Source of the DNA: Macrocystis pyrifera
Taxonomy: Eukaryota; Sar; Phaeophyceae; Laminariales; Laminariaceae
Assembly: GCA_031763025.1 (NCBI GenBank)
Contig: JASSKH010000011.1
Span: forward strand, 14,086,678-14,150,677
Length of the DNA stretch: 64,000 nucleotides
Direction: 5' to 3'
The position numbers were made by a program, and so were the translations under genes. This document shows, in pieces, positions 1 through 11,639 of the stretch. Below the pieces are notes generated by a model. It saw only the letters and a program-made list of their open reading frames with translations, ran no database searches and was not told where the DNA came from. How positions within the stretch are numbered: the stretch's first letter is position 1; every line of letters begins with the position of its first letter.

Positions 1-1276
1 CGCAGCCTTGCCGCAGCCCGTGGGTTACATTGAACCAGTCCGAGTGTTCACCGTCATCCGCACGCAAGCGAGCCCGCATGCCTTCGTGAAAATTGCGAAT
101 GATTGTGAGCATCTTGGTTGGTACACCAAGGCGTGTGAGTACCTCCCACAACAGTTCTCGGTCGACAGAGTCGTACGCTTTCTGCAAGTCGATGAAGCAC
201 ATGTACAGGGGGATTTTCTTCTGCCGCCCGAGCTGCTGCAACCGGCGCACGACAAACAGCATATCGACTGTTGACCGTGCGGGGCGGAAGCCGCACTGTT
301 CTTCAGGGAGTATATGATCGGTCTCGCAGTAGCTGCTTAGACGGGACGCAACGATTTTCAGCAACACCTTGCCTGCGTGAGCAACAAGCGAAATACCTCT
401 GTAGTTGTTGCAATCAGTTCTGTCCTTCTTTTTGTGAAGGGTTTTTCTGATCGCATCTTTCCATTGCTGGGGGACTTCTCCCGTTACCCAAACGTTAACA
501 AGGATACTGTGAAAATACTGCACGAAAGCGGGGTGGTCAAGTTTCAGTACTTCGACCGGGAGACCATCTGGTCCAACGGCTTTCCAGTTTGACATACCCT
601 TCACTGCTTCCATCATCTCGTCAATGGATGGTTCATTTCCAAGGGATAGTTTCAGCGGTCGTGGTGGTACTAGGTCGATGATCGTGGGGTCAAGTTTCAG
701 CGATTTCGTGTTCAATAGTTTGTGGTAGTGCCCCGCCCATCTTTCACGAATTCGCGCTTGATCCCGCAACAGCGTGCCATCCTCGTCCATGATAAACTGT
801 TCACTCCTCGCTTTCGTACCTTGCAACCCTACCGTACTCTTCAGGTGCTTGTAGAACCCTCGTTGATCGGAACTCGCGAGGAATTTCTTGGTTTCAGCGA
901 GGTACTCTTCAAAATACGCATTGACTCCTGCGGCAACCACTTCCTGCAGATTCGCACAGGCGGATCTCAACTTCTTCCACGCTGTACTATCTCGGGGGTA
1001 GACACGCAAGAGCTGTCTCGCATCCACCCTCGCTGTCAATGCTACGTTGAAAGCGGCCACCGTTTCGGGGGTCTCACACCAACCGTTTCGGTGGTGGCGA
1101 CGTGGTGGAGGTGGCACCTCTTTCTCAACAGCATTCATGACAGTTGTGGTGAAAAACTCAACCATGCCAGACGTGTTACGAGGCTGGGTAGGTTGGTTAA
1201 GAGTGGAAACGACCCTCTCGACTATACTGCAGCATATATAGTGGTCGAGGAATACATGGGTTTGATGCGGGGCCAT
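1..1276 (-). CDS. LINE (non-LTR retrotransposon) reverse transcriptase, partial
   Basis: Reading the minus strand from a Met codon at 1276 there is one open frame to the left edge, about 425 residues, with no break. It carries a linker ([18 protein letters not shown], about 430-480), then RT palm motifs: [30 protein letters not shown], the motif A block [17 protein letters not shown] (about 100-200) and [12 protein letters not shown] at the edge. The YxDD box must lie beyond base 1. The enzyme copies its RNA into nicked target DNA (target-primed reverse transcription). No endonuclease domain is seen upstream: the frame closes near 1318, so this is a 5'-truncated or split copy. The motifs match the copy at 34.6-36.3 kb, so both are called family A. 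The clade cannot be assigned by eye. The open frame suggests a young copy. Confidence 0.93.
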   Translation of the reverse strand, partial: MAPHQTHVFLDHYICCSIVERVVSTLNQPTQPRNTSGMVEFFTTTVMNAVEKEVPPPPRRHHRNGWCETPETVAAFNVALTARVDARQLLRVYPRDSTAWKKLRSACANLQEVVAAGVNAYFEEYLAETKKFLASSDQRGFYKHLKSTVGLQGTKARSEQFIMDEDGTLLRDQARIRERWAGHYHKLLNTKSLKLDPTIIDLVPPRPLKLSLGNEPSIDEMMEAVKGMSNWKAVGPDGLPVEVLKLDHPAFVQYFHSILVNVWVTGEVPQQWKDAIRKTLHKKKDRTDCNNYRGISLVAHAGKVLLKIVASRLSSYCETDHILPEEQCGFRPARSTVDMLFVVRRLQQLGRQKKIPLYMCFIDLQKAYDSVDRELLWEVLTRLGVPTKMLTIIRNFHEGMRARLRADDGEHSDWFNVTHGLRQGC

Positions 1277-2564
1277 ATATTCTCGTTGACAACTAGCTGT
1301 TTGTTTGCAGTAGCATTTGAGAACTTAACTATACCAAAGAGGAGTTTGCAAGCAGTGCATACGCAGGCCTAATCGCTCAAATGCACGTCCATCCTTCTGT
1401 ATGCCTGGTCAATGCCGCGGAGGCGACGTTTGATTTCACCCAGGAGGAATAGCTGGATGACCCGAGCTGCGGTGACCCCATGGGACCGAACGGAGAGGCA
1501 GCCGCGGCGGAGGCAACGGCAGTAGTGTTCGGGGCATCGGGGTGATTCTTACTGAAATGTGGTTGCCTGTGAAGCTGGATGAATATTTTCATTGCTTGTA
1601 TTTTGGAATTGTTTTTCTGGTTGATTTGGATTCCGCGAGAGTTATTGGAGTTTTTGAGTAGTTTTAATGTCAAATAAAACTCAAGTGGAGGAATGTATGC
1701 TATCTCGCATTACCGTCGCGATCTGTGTATCAATGGCGGGAGTAGGGGATAAGGGGAGACTCTTGTCCGTGGGAACGGGGTTCCTCGCGATCTCTGGCAT
1801 TTAATTTCTTGGCTTAATTTTATTTTTGATGAGTAGTACTACTGTGATATTTTATATGATTTGCATTAATTCCTCATGAAATAGAGGGAGGTTTTTTGGC
1901 GAGACTAAAGAGAGACTATGAAGCGCCTGGGGGCTTGTGCGGTCCACATGAAATGTTTTCTGATTTGGAAGGTTTGGGTAGTATTTCGGAAATTGAGAGT
2001 TTGATTTTTTTGGTTGTTGAAAATTTGTGCTTTTGTTCAAAGTCAGTACTGACTGAGTGGTCTAGCAGGTAGTGGTATATAATTCCCTACGTAGGGTGGG
2101 TCGGGATTTGAAGTCTCTCCGAATTGGTAAGTTGATCTTTTCGAGCGTGCGCGCTGGAGACAATACGAATGATTATGATAGTGTGCCTGTAGACACCAGT
2201 AGCGTTTGGCGAGGAGAGGGCCCCGGAGATCACTGTACGAAGTTGACGAGATTCAACTGAATATCTTCGGACCAATTCCGCTGAAATTTCGTTTTACCTG
2301 ACTGAATTCGAAAAGAATGCCGTTTTACCTGGCATTGGATTTCGAGAGTTTTATGTGTTTGCAACAGAGAGGCTGGGGATTTGAGCATTTGAATACTGAT
2401 TTGAGGATTTGAGTGTTGATTCAAGAATTTGATTTTTGAGTTACAGATTGGATTTTTGACTTTCTGAGTTTGATTCGGCTTGATTTTTTTTTGAGATATA
2501 TCAGCCCTGCGATGTCGTACATTTTCATGTATAGAGCTGAGGGGAAAATTGATCATGCACAATA
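1277..2564. other. Intergenic, no supported gene
   Basis: A minus-strand open frame at 1377-1673 (98 codons) is Asn/Ser/Ala-rich and was not recognised. Bases 1690-1805 are a dispersed repeat that recurs inverted at about 56,790-56,912. At 2050-2125 there is a weak tRNA-like head (A-box-like TAGCAGGTAGTGG, B-box-like GGGATTTGAAGTC, with the palindrome CCCTACGTAGGG between). It may be a decayed SINE head; confidence in that is low. Confidence 0.4.
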
Positions 2565-2918
2565 GCAGGGGGGATATTAGTATGGTCGTGTATATTGAGT
2601 AGGGGGGATGTTGATTGTACTCAAGAAACACGACATATGGGATCCATGATAGATTGGGGAGTTCCAAGCTGGAAAGGGATTCCGGCTGTAGGGTATTGGG
2701 ATATCGGGGTAATGTGTGCCCACCAATGCCACTCGTCAGGTGCAGGGGGGATATTAGTATGGTCGTGTATATTGAGTAGGGGGGATGTTGATTGTACTCA
2801 AGAAACACGACATATGGGATCCATGATAGATTGGGGAGTTCCAAGCTGGAAAGGGATTCCGGCTGTAGGGTATTGGGATATCGGGGTAATGTGTGCCCAC
2901 CAATGCCACTCGTCAGGT
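2565..2918. repeat. 177-bp tandem duplication, two copies
   Basis: Copy 1 is 2565-2741 and copy 2 is 2742-2918. By eye they are identical, which points to a recent duplication. The period is 59 codons, so overlapping frames stay open through both copies, giving long but probably meaningless ORFs on both strands. The unit is not found elsewhere in the window. Confidence 0.92.
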
Positions 2919-3059
2919 GCAACCCTACACTGCATGTGATGCGAGTCAACTCTACAGCGAGGATGTAATATAAGAGGAGTTCCATGTTGCATGTCTGGAG
3001 TCAGCCACGCGTTCCCGTGCTAGCTGCGCCTATACCTTTAGGGATCAATCAACATCTTC

Positions 3060-6000
3060 CCTAGTAACTATAAGTTTCTTCGGATAAGGGGTGGGGTCTC
3101 CGAGGTTCTTTTCATTACGCTGCGATCGTGTTTGATTCGGGAATATGTTTGGTCGTTGGAAGACATGCATGCATTCGTCAGTGAACGAACATTCACGTGA
3201 TATGCGATGAGGCATGCATTCAAGCACGGCGAGCGATAGCAGACGAGCGACGAGTGTCCTTGCATGCGAGTCAAGACAAAAATATAACCCGACTTCATGT
3301 ACGGGTTGACCGTAACGTCGAGTTCCAATGTCAACCCCACCCAGCACTCAGAGCGGTGAAGTCAGGGGGCCGCAGCACTACGATTGGAGAAATTTTAATA
3401 CTTCGGCCGTCTTCCAAACTCATTCAGCGCGTGTTGCCGCGCAACAGAACTATTAACTCCTTGCGAATGAATATAGATGGTGACAGGGGACCAGGTTGCT
3501 CTGGATGATTCGATGAGAATCGTGGTTTGGGGAGAAGTGGGGTCTCTGAGGTTCCTTTCATTAGAATTTTTTTTTCATTGAATGCCATGCATGGATTCGT
3601 CAGGGAGCGAGCATTTGTGTGATATGGGATGTGTCATGCATACAAGCGCAGCGAACGATAGACGTATATACGAGCGACGAGTGTGCTTGCGTGCGATTCA
3701 AGGCAACATATAATCTTAATTCGTCTACGGGCAGACTACAGCGTCGAGTTCCAATAGCGACCCGATCCCAGCGGTTGCTGTGCAAGAGACCATTTCCTTG
3801 CGAACGATTTGAGGTGTTGATGAGGAGCGACGTTGGTCCGGTTGATTCAATGCGTAACTTGGGTTCGGCAACGTTTGGGCCTCTGACGTTCTTTTTATTA
3901 CATTCCCCTCGTGTCTGGATTCGAGAACACGTTTGGTCATCCAAAGGCATGCATGCATTCGTCGGTGAACGAGCATTCATGTAAGTCGCGATGAGGAATG
4001 CATACACTTACAGCAAGCGATGGAGGTAAAGACGATTGACGAGATTGCTTGCATGCATGTGGCTGACGACAAAATTGTCTCTGAGTTCGTCTACGGGTAG
4101 AGAATATCGTCGAGTTCCTGTGGCGACCCCAACTCGGCTGTTGCTGGGAAAGAGAATTATTTCCTGGCGAAAGGATGGAGATATTGACTGGGAACCATGT
4201 TGACGGAGAACGACGTGAATCCGGTTGACTCAATGAGAAACGTTGTTGCGGGTGGGGTGGGGTCTCCGAGGTTCGTTTGATTACGTTCCGCTCATGTGTT
4301 AATTCGAGTATATATTTTGGTCGTTGAAAGGCATGCATGCATTCGTCGGTGAACGAGGATTCATGTGATACGCAATGAGGCATGCATGCAAGTACAGCAA
4401 GCGATGGACGCGTAGAGGATTGACGAGTGTGCTTGCATGCGGCTGACGACAAAATTGTGTCTGAGTTCGTCTACGGGTAGAGAATATCGTCGAGGTCCTG
4501 TGGCGACTCGACCTCTGCTGTTGCAGCGAACGAGAACCATTTCATGGCGAATGGATGGAGATTTTGATGGGAACCATGTTGACGGGGAACGACGTGACTC
4601 CGGTTGACTCCATGAGAATCGCTGTTTCGGGAGGGGTGGGGTCTTCGAGGTTTCTTCCAATACATTTCGCTTGTGTGTGAATTCGAGTATATATTTTGGT
4701 CGTTGAAAGGCATGCATGCATTCGTCGGTGAACGAGGATTCATGTGATAGGCGATGTGGCATGTATACAAGCACAGCGAGCGATAGACGTATAGGCGAGC
4801 GACGAGTGTACTTGCATGCGATTCAAGTCCAATTGTCGGAATTCATCTACGAGCAGACTACAGCATCGAGTTCCAATGCCGACCCGATCCCAGCGGTTGT
4901 TGTGCAAGAGAACAACTCCTTGCGAATGATTCGAGGTATTGCGATGAGCCACGTTGCTCCGGTTGACTCAATACGAAACGTGGGTTCGGCAACGGTGGGG
5001 CCTCCGACGTTCGTTTCATTACATTCCCCTCGTGATTGAAGACGATACTATCTTTGCACATCCAAAGGCAAGCATACATTCGTCGGTAAACGAGGATTCA
5101 TGTGATACGCGATGAGGCATGCGTACACGTGCAGCAAACGGTGGACGTGTAAACAATTGACGAGTGTGCTTGCATGCCGCTGACGCCCGAATTGTGTCTG
5201 AGTTCGGCTACGGGTAGAGAATATCGTCGAGGTCCTGTGTCGACCCGGCCTCGGCTGTTGCTGCGAACGAGAACCATTTCCTGGCTAATGGATGGAGATG
5301 TTGACGGGGGACCATGTTGACGGGGAACGGCGTGGCTCCGGTAGACTCAATGAGGAACATCGTATTGGGAGGGTTGGGGCCTCTGAGGTTCCCTTCATTA
5401 CATTCCGCTCGTGTGTGAATTCGAGGATATACTTTGGTCGTCGAAAGGCATGCTTGAATTCGTCGGTGAACGAGCATTCATGTGATATGCGACGTGGCAT
5501 GCATACAAGCACAGCTAGCGATAGGCGTATAGGCGAGCGACGAGTGGGCTTGCATACCATTCCAAACCAATAATCGGATATCGTTTACGAGCAGACTACA
5601 GCGTCGAGTTCCTCTGGCGACCCGGTCCCAGCGGTTGCTGTGCAGGTGAACAATTCGAGCGATTCGAGGTGTTGACGAGGAGCCACGTTACTCAGGTTGA
5701 TTTAATACGAAACGAGGGTTCGGCAACGGTGGGGCTTCCGACGTTCACTTTAGTACATTCCCCTAGTGTTTGAACTCGAGACTAGTTTAGGACATGCATA
5801 GACATGCATGCGTTCGTCGGTGAACGAGCATTCATGTTAGTCGCGATGAGGAATGCATACACGTACAGCAAGCGATGGAGGTATAGACGATTGACGAAAT
5901 TGCTTGCGTGCGGCTGAGGACAAAATTGTCTCTGAGTTCGTCTACGGGTAGAGAATGTCGTCAAGTTCCGACCCCACCTCGGCTGTTGCTGGGAAAGAGA

Positions 6001-8062
6001 ACCATTTCGTGGCGAATTTATGCTGTTATTGATGGGGCACCATGTTCACTAGAAACGACGTGAATCCGGTTGACTCAATGAAAAGCGCTGTTTCGGGAGG
6101 GGTGGGATCTCCAAGGTTCCTTTCATTACATTCCGCTCGCGTGCTAATTCGAGTATGTATTTTGGTCGTTGAAGGCATGGATACATTCGTCGGTGAACGA
6201 GGATTCATGTGATACGCAATGAGGCATGCATACAAGTACAGCAAGCGATGGACGTGTAGAAGATTGACGAGTGTGTTTGCATGCGGCTGACGACAAAATT
6301 GTGTCTGAGTTCGTCTACGGGTAGAGAATATCGTCGAAGTCCTGTGGCGACCCGACCTCGGCTGTTGCAGCGAAAGAGAACTATTGCCTGGCGAATAAAT
6401 GGAGATGCTGACTGGGAACCATGTTGACGGAGAACGACGTGGCTCCGATTGACTCGATGAAAAACGATGTTTCGGGAAGGGTGGGATCTCCGAGGTTCCT
6501 TTCATTGCATTCTGCTCGTGCGAGAATTCAAGAATATGTTTGGTCGTTGAAAAGCATACATGCATTCGTCAGTGAATGAGCATTCATGTGATATGCGATG
6601 TGGCCTGCATACAAGATAGGGGTATTGGCGAGCGACGAGTGTGCTTGCATGCGATTCAAGACAACGTATCATCTGAATTCGTCCACGAGCAAACTACAGT
6701 GTCGAGTTCCAATGGCGACCCGATCCCAGCGGTCGCTGTGCAAGAGAACAATTCCTTACGAATGACTTGAGGTGTTGACGAGGAGCACGTTGCTCCGGGT
6801 GATTGAACAAGGAACGTGGGTTCGGCAACGGTGCGGTCTCTGAGGTTATTTTCATTACATTCCACTCGTGAATGAATTCGAGAATATGTTGAATCATCCA
6901 AAGGCATGCATGCATTCGTTGGTGATCGAGGCTTCACGTGACGGCATGCATACCAGCACAGCAAGCGATGGACGTATAGAAAAGTGACGAGTGTGCCTGC
7001 ATGCGATTCACGACCAAATTGTGTCTGAGGTCGTCTACGGGTCAAGAATAACGTCGACGTCCGGGTGCGACCCGACCTCGGCTGTTGCTGCGAAAGAGAA
7101 ACAATTACTGGCGAACTGATGGAGATCTTGACGGGAAACCATGTTGACGGGGAACGATGTTGCTCCGGTTGATTCAATGACAAACGTTGGTTCGGGAGGG
7201 GTGGGGTCTCTGAGGTTCCTTTCATTACATTCCGCTGGCGTTTGAATTAGACAATATGATTGGTCGTTGAAAGGCGTGGATGCATTCTTTGGTGAACGAG
7301 CATTCATGTGCTATGCGATGAGGCATGCATACGAGCACAACGAGCGATAGCCGAACAGACGAGCGACGAGTGTGCTTGCAGGCGTATCGAGACCAAATAT
7401 AACCTAAATTCGTCTACCGGCGGGCCATAACGTCTAGATCCATTTGCGACCCAACCCACCACCCAGAATATGTTTTGCCGTCGAAAGGCATGCATGCATT
7501 CGTTGGTGAACGAACGTTCGTGTGATATGCGTCGAGGCATGCATACAAGCACAGGAAGCGACGGACGTATAGAGGATTGACGAGTGTGCTTGCATGCGAT
7601 TCACGATCAAATTGTGTCTGAGATCGTCTACGGGTCAAGAATAACGTCGAGGTCCTGGTGCGACCCGACCTCGGCTGTTGCTGCGAAAGAGAAACAATCA
7701 CTGGCGAACTGATGGAGATCTTGACGGGAAACCATGTTCACGGAAAACGATGTTGCTCCGGTTGATTCAATGACAAACGTTGTATCGGGAGGGGTGGGGT
7801 CTCTGAAGTTCCGTTCATTACAATCCGCCGGCGTTTGAATTAGACAATATGATTGGTCGTTGAAAGGCATGGATGCATTCTTTCGTGAACGAGCATTCAT
7901 GTGCTATGCGATGAGGCATGTATACAAGGACAGCGAGCGATAGCCGAACAGACGAGCGACGAGTGTGCTTGCAGGCGAATCGAGAGATAAATATAACCTG
8001 AATTCGTCTACCGGCGGGCCATAACGTCTACTCTAGTTCCATGGGCGACCCGACCCAGCACT
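3060..8062. repeat. Satellite array, ~355-385 bp monomers, higher-order organised
   Basis: About 13-14 diverged monomers follow one another. An anchor motif (ATTCGTCGGTGAACGA and variants) starts near 3171, 3593, 3955, 4339, 4719, 5078, 5457, 5812, 6185, 6562, 6916, 7272, 7497 and 7877, so spacing is mostly 354-384 bp, with one short unit of 225 bp. Three monomer types differ in the segment after CGTCTACGGG: A (GCAGACTACAGCGTCGAG), B (TAGAGAATATCGTCGAGG) and C (CGGGCCATAACGTC). Their order is C-A-B-B-A-B-A-B-B-A-B-C-B-C. The five-monomer set ABBAB occurs twice, about 1.85 kb apart. Many short frames are open on both strands but shift from monomer to monomer, so I read this as non-coding satellite. 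A degraded piece of the same sequence appears at about 11,090-11,155. Confidence 0.93.
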
Positions 8063-9119
8063 GCATTTTAGTCGAGGTTGAGGATAAAATGTATATATGT
8101 GTGTATATGAGTCTCAGCCACGTTCACGCCCCCTGCTATGTATATATCCTCACCTGGTCATATTGTGTTTATAAAATGTTGTAAAAAGGGAAAGAAAACA
8201 GAGGAGATGTGTACGAGCTGGATTGGCCAGAACCAAATATGGATGGTGGACGGGTTTCCGACGCAGTTATTACGAACTTCGACCTGCAAGTTTGGCACGT
8301 GATTTCCACCTGCAAGTTTGGCACGTGATTTCTATGAGCGTTTCCAATGCATTCTCTATTGCAGAATTTTAATAATATTCTTTTTTCCGAGTTATAGATA
8401 GATATTAATGAATACGGAAATATTTGTTTTATGATCAGTCAATTTTTTTTTTTTTTTTTTAAATCTGCATTTGGGAACGTATTCAAACTACTCATACGAG
8501 TACGAGGTTAGTGTCGGCTTGATCGGGAACCGATTTTGATACGAATTTTGTGTTGAAAAGTTGGTGTTTTCGAGTTTTTCGCCGATATCTCTTTGAGATC
8601 GAGTCGAGTTATAAACATGTCTCATTTTATGTATATATATATTTTTGCACGTGCAGGGTTGTGTCAGGGTTGTTAGTGCTTCCAAATTTCAAGTCCTAAT
8701 TCGCAGTGATTCACGAGATAAGACGTGTCAATGGCATATAGATTTTTTACCCGATCCAGCCTGTACGAATATTTAACAAAAATATAATTCAAATTAAAAA
8801 TATGTACAAGTATTACCTTCTACCTGGTGCTCATTTATTTATCGTTTGGTTTCTCTAGTGTTTTGGAAAGTAGTGAAATTATTATTTCTTGAAACTCAGT
8901 GTTGTTGTAAATCAACTAAACGAACACATATCAGATTGATAAGCGTCCAATAAGGTGATTGGAGAATTTTGAGCCAGCCTACCAGCATTTGATGTTTGTT
9001 CGTCTGTCCTGCATGGCCCTGCTGTGGACGCAATACGGCTATTCTCTGGTAGTTCGAAGACGGCACTTCAAGTACCGTCGTAAGTGCCGTCGTAAAATTA
9101 CGAGACGATTCTAGCGCTG
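8063..9119. other. Intergenic with small repeats, no supported gene
   Basis: A 26-bp unit (ACCTGCAAGTTTGGCACGTG...) is repeated twice at 8282-8333. A poly-T tract lies at 8443-8460. The dispersed repeat at 8480-8760 is listed separately. Nothing else was recognised. Confidence 0.5.
8480..8760 (+). repeat. Dispersed repeat R1, copy 1
   Basis: This stretch matches the reverse strand of about 41,900-42,250. Shared landmarks are CGCCGATATCTC, GAGTCGAGTTATAAACATGTC, TTTTTGCACGTGCA and CAAGTCCTAATTCGCAGTG. The two copies are diverged but collinear. No coding frame or terminal repeats are evident. It could be a piece of a transposon that is otherwise absent here. Confidence 0.7.
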
Positions 9120-10645
9120 GTCCTCTGTGATTTTCAGTTTCTTTCTTTATCTTCCTTTCTTTGATTGATAAACCATATTGAAGGAGTCGTGTGGCGTGGG
9201 TGGATGACGAGCCTGCTTTGCTTGTTTCGTATTGTCTGACTTCGACGGACCGAGCATAGTTGACGAACGCAGGACGGAAGCGGCAGACAGGGTGGCAAGG
9301 TACCAGACGGACTAGCAGGGAGAACCTGGCTATGCTACTCGTACCACAAACTGCTGCCGCTACCTGGAGGATGCTTTTGTGCTCTGTTTCGTTTGCCCGT
9401 TATTTTCCCTTGGTTTATAGTTTTACTCTGTTTACGACCAGTATTGTGCTGCTTTTCTTCTTTTTCTTTTTTTTTTTTTCCACCTCGTTTTTTCACGCGC
9501 CTGCCACATCCCCTGTGGGGGGGGCACGACAGTGTTTTTTTATTTCATCTTGTTCCTTTTTCTCATATAGACGTATGCCAATGGAAACGCGAAGTCCGAA
9601 AGTTTTTTTTCACAATTATCGCTTTAAAAAAACAGCCGGAAATATCTTCGTGCTGCCGCTGTGGGAAAAAAGGGAAAAAAATGTTTGATTTTTTCTTTTT
9701 TTTTTACAACGGCGGCAGGCGGCGCAATTTGTTTTCTCTCGTTGCTAATTTTCAGCACGTTGAAAAATATCAGCTCGTGCGACGACAGATGCTCGATCTC
9801 GATAGAGACTCAGCCCAAGGCCAAAACCCGCTTGGTGTCGGGCAAGGCCAACGAGTATAGATGACGACATCGAAGATAGAAAGTGAATACATGCTCTAGG
9901 GGGCGAGAGCTTGCCGGCGGTGTCCTGCGGTATCCTCCCAAACCTGAAAAAAAGCCTGTTTTTGGCCATTCGAGACGGATCGAGAAATTTTGTCTTCTGT
10001 TTTGTACACACCAGCGGCTATTTGTTTTTTTATCGTACGCCTGGCCAGCGCTCGCCGCACGTCATTGGCCATTGTGTGAAGACGGTGACGCAAGGGTGGG
10101 TCGGAGCCCCTATAACGAGCGCACTCCGTTCAGAATTCATGACACAATCGTTGGTTTTGTCGATCGATGCCTGTCGAGGACTCGGAATCTCGCCGCTTCG
10201 AACCAAAGATCAGCATTTCTCAGGCCGATCTTGGCTCAACATCGGCCCCAGATTTGCTTTTTTCGGGCTTTTCCAAAAGTTGGGACACTTTTTTTTTTTC
10301 TGAACGTCCCGATAGGAAGCGTGTTCTAAATTGTTTTGGCGGGTATCTTTGGAATTCAAACTTTTTATTGATACTTCGCTTTCCCATTGGCATAGGTCTT
10401 ATCTTCTTTGTTTTTTTTCCTCTTTGCGTCGTTTCGTTTCTCTATTTTATTGAATGTGCATGTCGTGCTTGTCGTATCCAGTATTATAATGACATGGCAT
10501 TGCATTGCCCAATGTACTTCTTGCATAGGTGGCAACGTAGTATCTCTGTGGAGTAGCCTTGTGACGACAGAACTTGGACCTCTTCTAAGATTGAAGAATC
10601 GGCACTGAGACCGGTTGTGCTGGACGAGAAAGAACGGAACAACAC
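9120..10645 (+). mobile_element. LINE family A 3' end, split by a MITE
   Basis: Bases 9120-9573 and 10,395-10,645 together match the 3' UTR of the LINE at 33.85-34.6 kb. Landmarks in order are GGAGTCGTGTGGCGTGGGTG, GGCAAGGTACCAGACGGAC, AAACTGCTGCCGCTACCTGG, a pyrimidine-rich tract, GGCAACGTAGTATCTCTGTG and the end motif GAAGAATCGGCAC...AGAAAGAACGG. It is a 5'-truncated, non-coding copy, as is usual after incomplete target-primed reverse transcription. An 817-bp element with terminal inverted repeats sits inside it. Confidence 0.82.
9576..10392. mobile_element. MITE with terminal inverted repeats and TA target duplication
   Basis: The left end TGCCAATGGAAACGCGAAGT is mirrored at the right end, whose reverse complement is TGCCAATGGGAAAGCGAAGT: 18 of 20 match. 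Each end is flanked by TA (9574-9575 and 10,393-10,394), the duplication typical of Tc1/mariner-type elements. The element interrupts a LINE 3' UTR, so it inserted after the LINE did. The interior has open frames of 130-150 codons but no recognisable transposase motif, so it is probably a non-autonomous derivative. A TA-flanked element of another superfamily is possible. Confidence 0.78.
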
Positions 10646-11155
10646 ACACGGCAATTTCGAGCAGACCAATACTCTACTAATAATCATATCCGGTAATCTT
10701 AAAGCGGTAGTGGCTTGGTAGCGTACGTTGCAGCAGTAAAAAAAAATTGTTGTGCATGTGGACGTTCGTCTGCGCACGTGCGTATGTATGCATATGGACG
10801 AAGCAGCGCGACGTCATGGACTAGGGTTGGTATGCGTTGTTTGCATGTGGACGAAGCGTTGGTGTGCGTGTGTGCGCGTGCATGTATGTGGATGAAACGT
10901 TGGTATGCATCATGAGTTTAACTTGGAAAACGACATTATTGCACAACGAGTGGTATCAATCTCTGCGACAGGTTCAAATTATTGTTTGTGAGCGTGCATA
11001 TTATTTGAGATACGTACATTATTTTCAATAATGCGATGGAGCGTGTGAAGTACCATTGAAAACCGAACGTTTATCTCAAGTACACATCAGTAGACGCCGG
11101 TAAACGAGCATGCGACCGAAGGAAGAAGCGGTCATGCAAGTACAGCAAGCGACAC
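10646..11155. other. Degenerate short repeats, no gene
   Basis: At about 10,745-10,910 a motif like GCATGTGGACGAAGCGTTGG recurs about four times at irregular 40-60 bp spacing. Bases 11,090-11,155 resemble a degraded fragment of the 370-bp satellite monomer (GTAAACGAGCATGC, CAAGTACAGCAAGCGA), ending directly at the tRNA-like sequence. Confidence 0.55.
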
Positions 11156-11229
11156 TCCCTTGTAGTCCAATGGTTATAGGATATACGATTTGCACTCATT
11201 AGACCCGCGTTCAATTCCCGGCAGGGGAG
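11156..11229 (+). tRNA. tRNA-Glu-like sequence with UGC anticodon, probable pseudogene
   Basis: The 74 nt fold as a cloverleaf. The acceptor TCCCTTG pairs with CAGGGGA (one G-U pair) and the discriminator is G. The D arm is GTCC/GGAT with a 10-nt loop. The T loop is TTCAATT on stem CCGCG/CCCGG with one mismatch. Body and acceptor look like eukaryotic tRNA-Glu, but the anticodon loop reads TTTGCAC (UGC, Ala-type rather than UUC), and the anticodon stem TACGA/TCATT pairs at only about three of five positions. No CCA is encoded. The A and B boxes look intact. I read it as a decaying tRNA gene or a SINE-type relic. Confidence 0.6.
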
Positions 11230-11302
11230 CCATGTTACGGGAAGCGACCCTATGCGCATCACGATTTTGTACACCTACCTGTGTATTGTCCTATTATTGT
11301 GT

Positions 11303-11476
11303 GAGACGTCGTTTCAAGTATGCATTTCATTCTACGGTCTGACGTGTGTGGGTTCCGGGAGTTCATGGCTAATCGGAGGGGTAGGTCATGAGACGTCGTT
11401 TCAAGTATGCATTTCATTCTACGGTCTGACGTGTGTGGGTTCCGGGAGTTCATGGCTAATCGGTGGGGTAGGTCAG
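11303..11476. repeat. 87-bp tandem duplication
   Basis: Copies are 11,303-11,389 and 11,390-11,476, with a single visible difference (GGAGGGG versus GGTGGGG). The period is 29 codons, so a spurious 83-codon frame stays open through both. It is recent and local. Confidence 0.9.
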
Positions 11477-11639
11477 GCAGGTGACTCGCGAGCGTGCAGA
11501 TAACATTCCAAGCATTCAGGACGAGCGTTCCGTGCGTTCAGAGCAAGCGTTTCGTCCCAGGGATTCATCACATCCTCTCAGTTTTGTTTAAGTCCGTTCT
11601 TTCTAGTGATAGACATACCCTAGCCCCCTCTTGTCTTTT

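Noticed and set aside
2230-2985. 251-codon minus-strand frame
   Set aside because: Its length comes from the perfect 177-bp duplication being a multiple of three; the non-repeated ends have no motif.
3068-7900. Numerous 60-190 codon frames across the satellite array
   Set aside because: They start and stop with the monomer phase, occur on both strands and share no protein domain; they are side effects of the tandem repeat.
9393-9864. Phe-rich frames of 140-155 codons
   Set aside because: They follow poly-pyrimidine tracts in a LINE 3' UTR and cross the MITE border.
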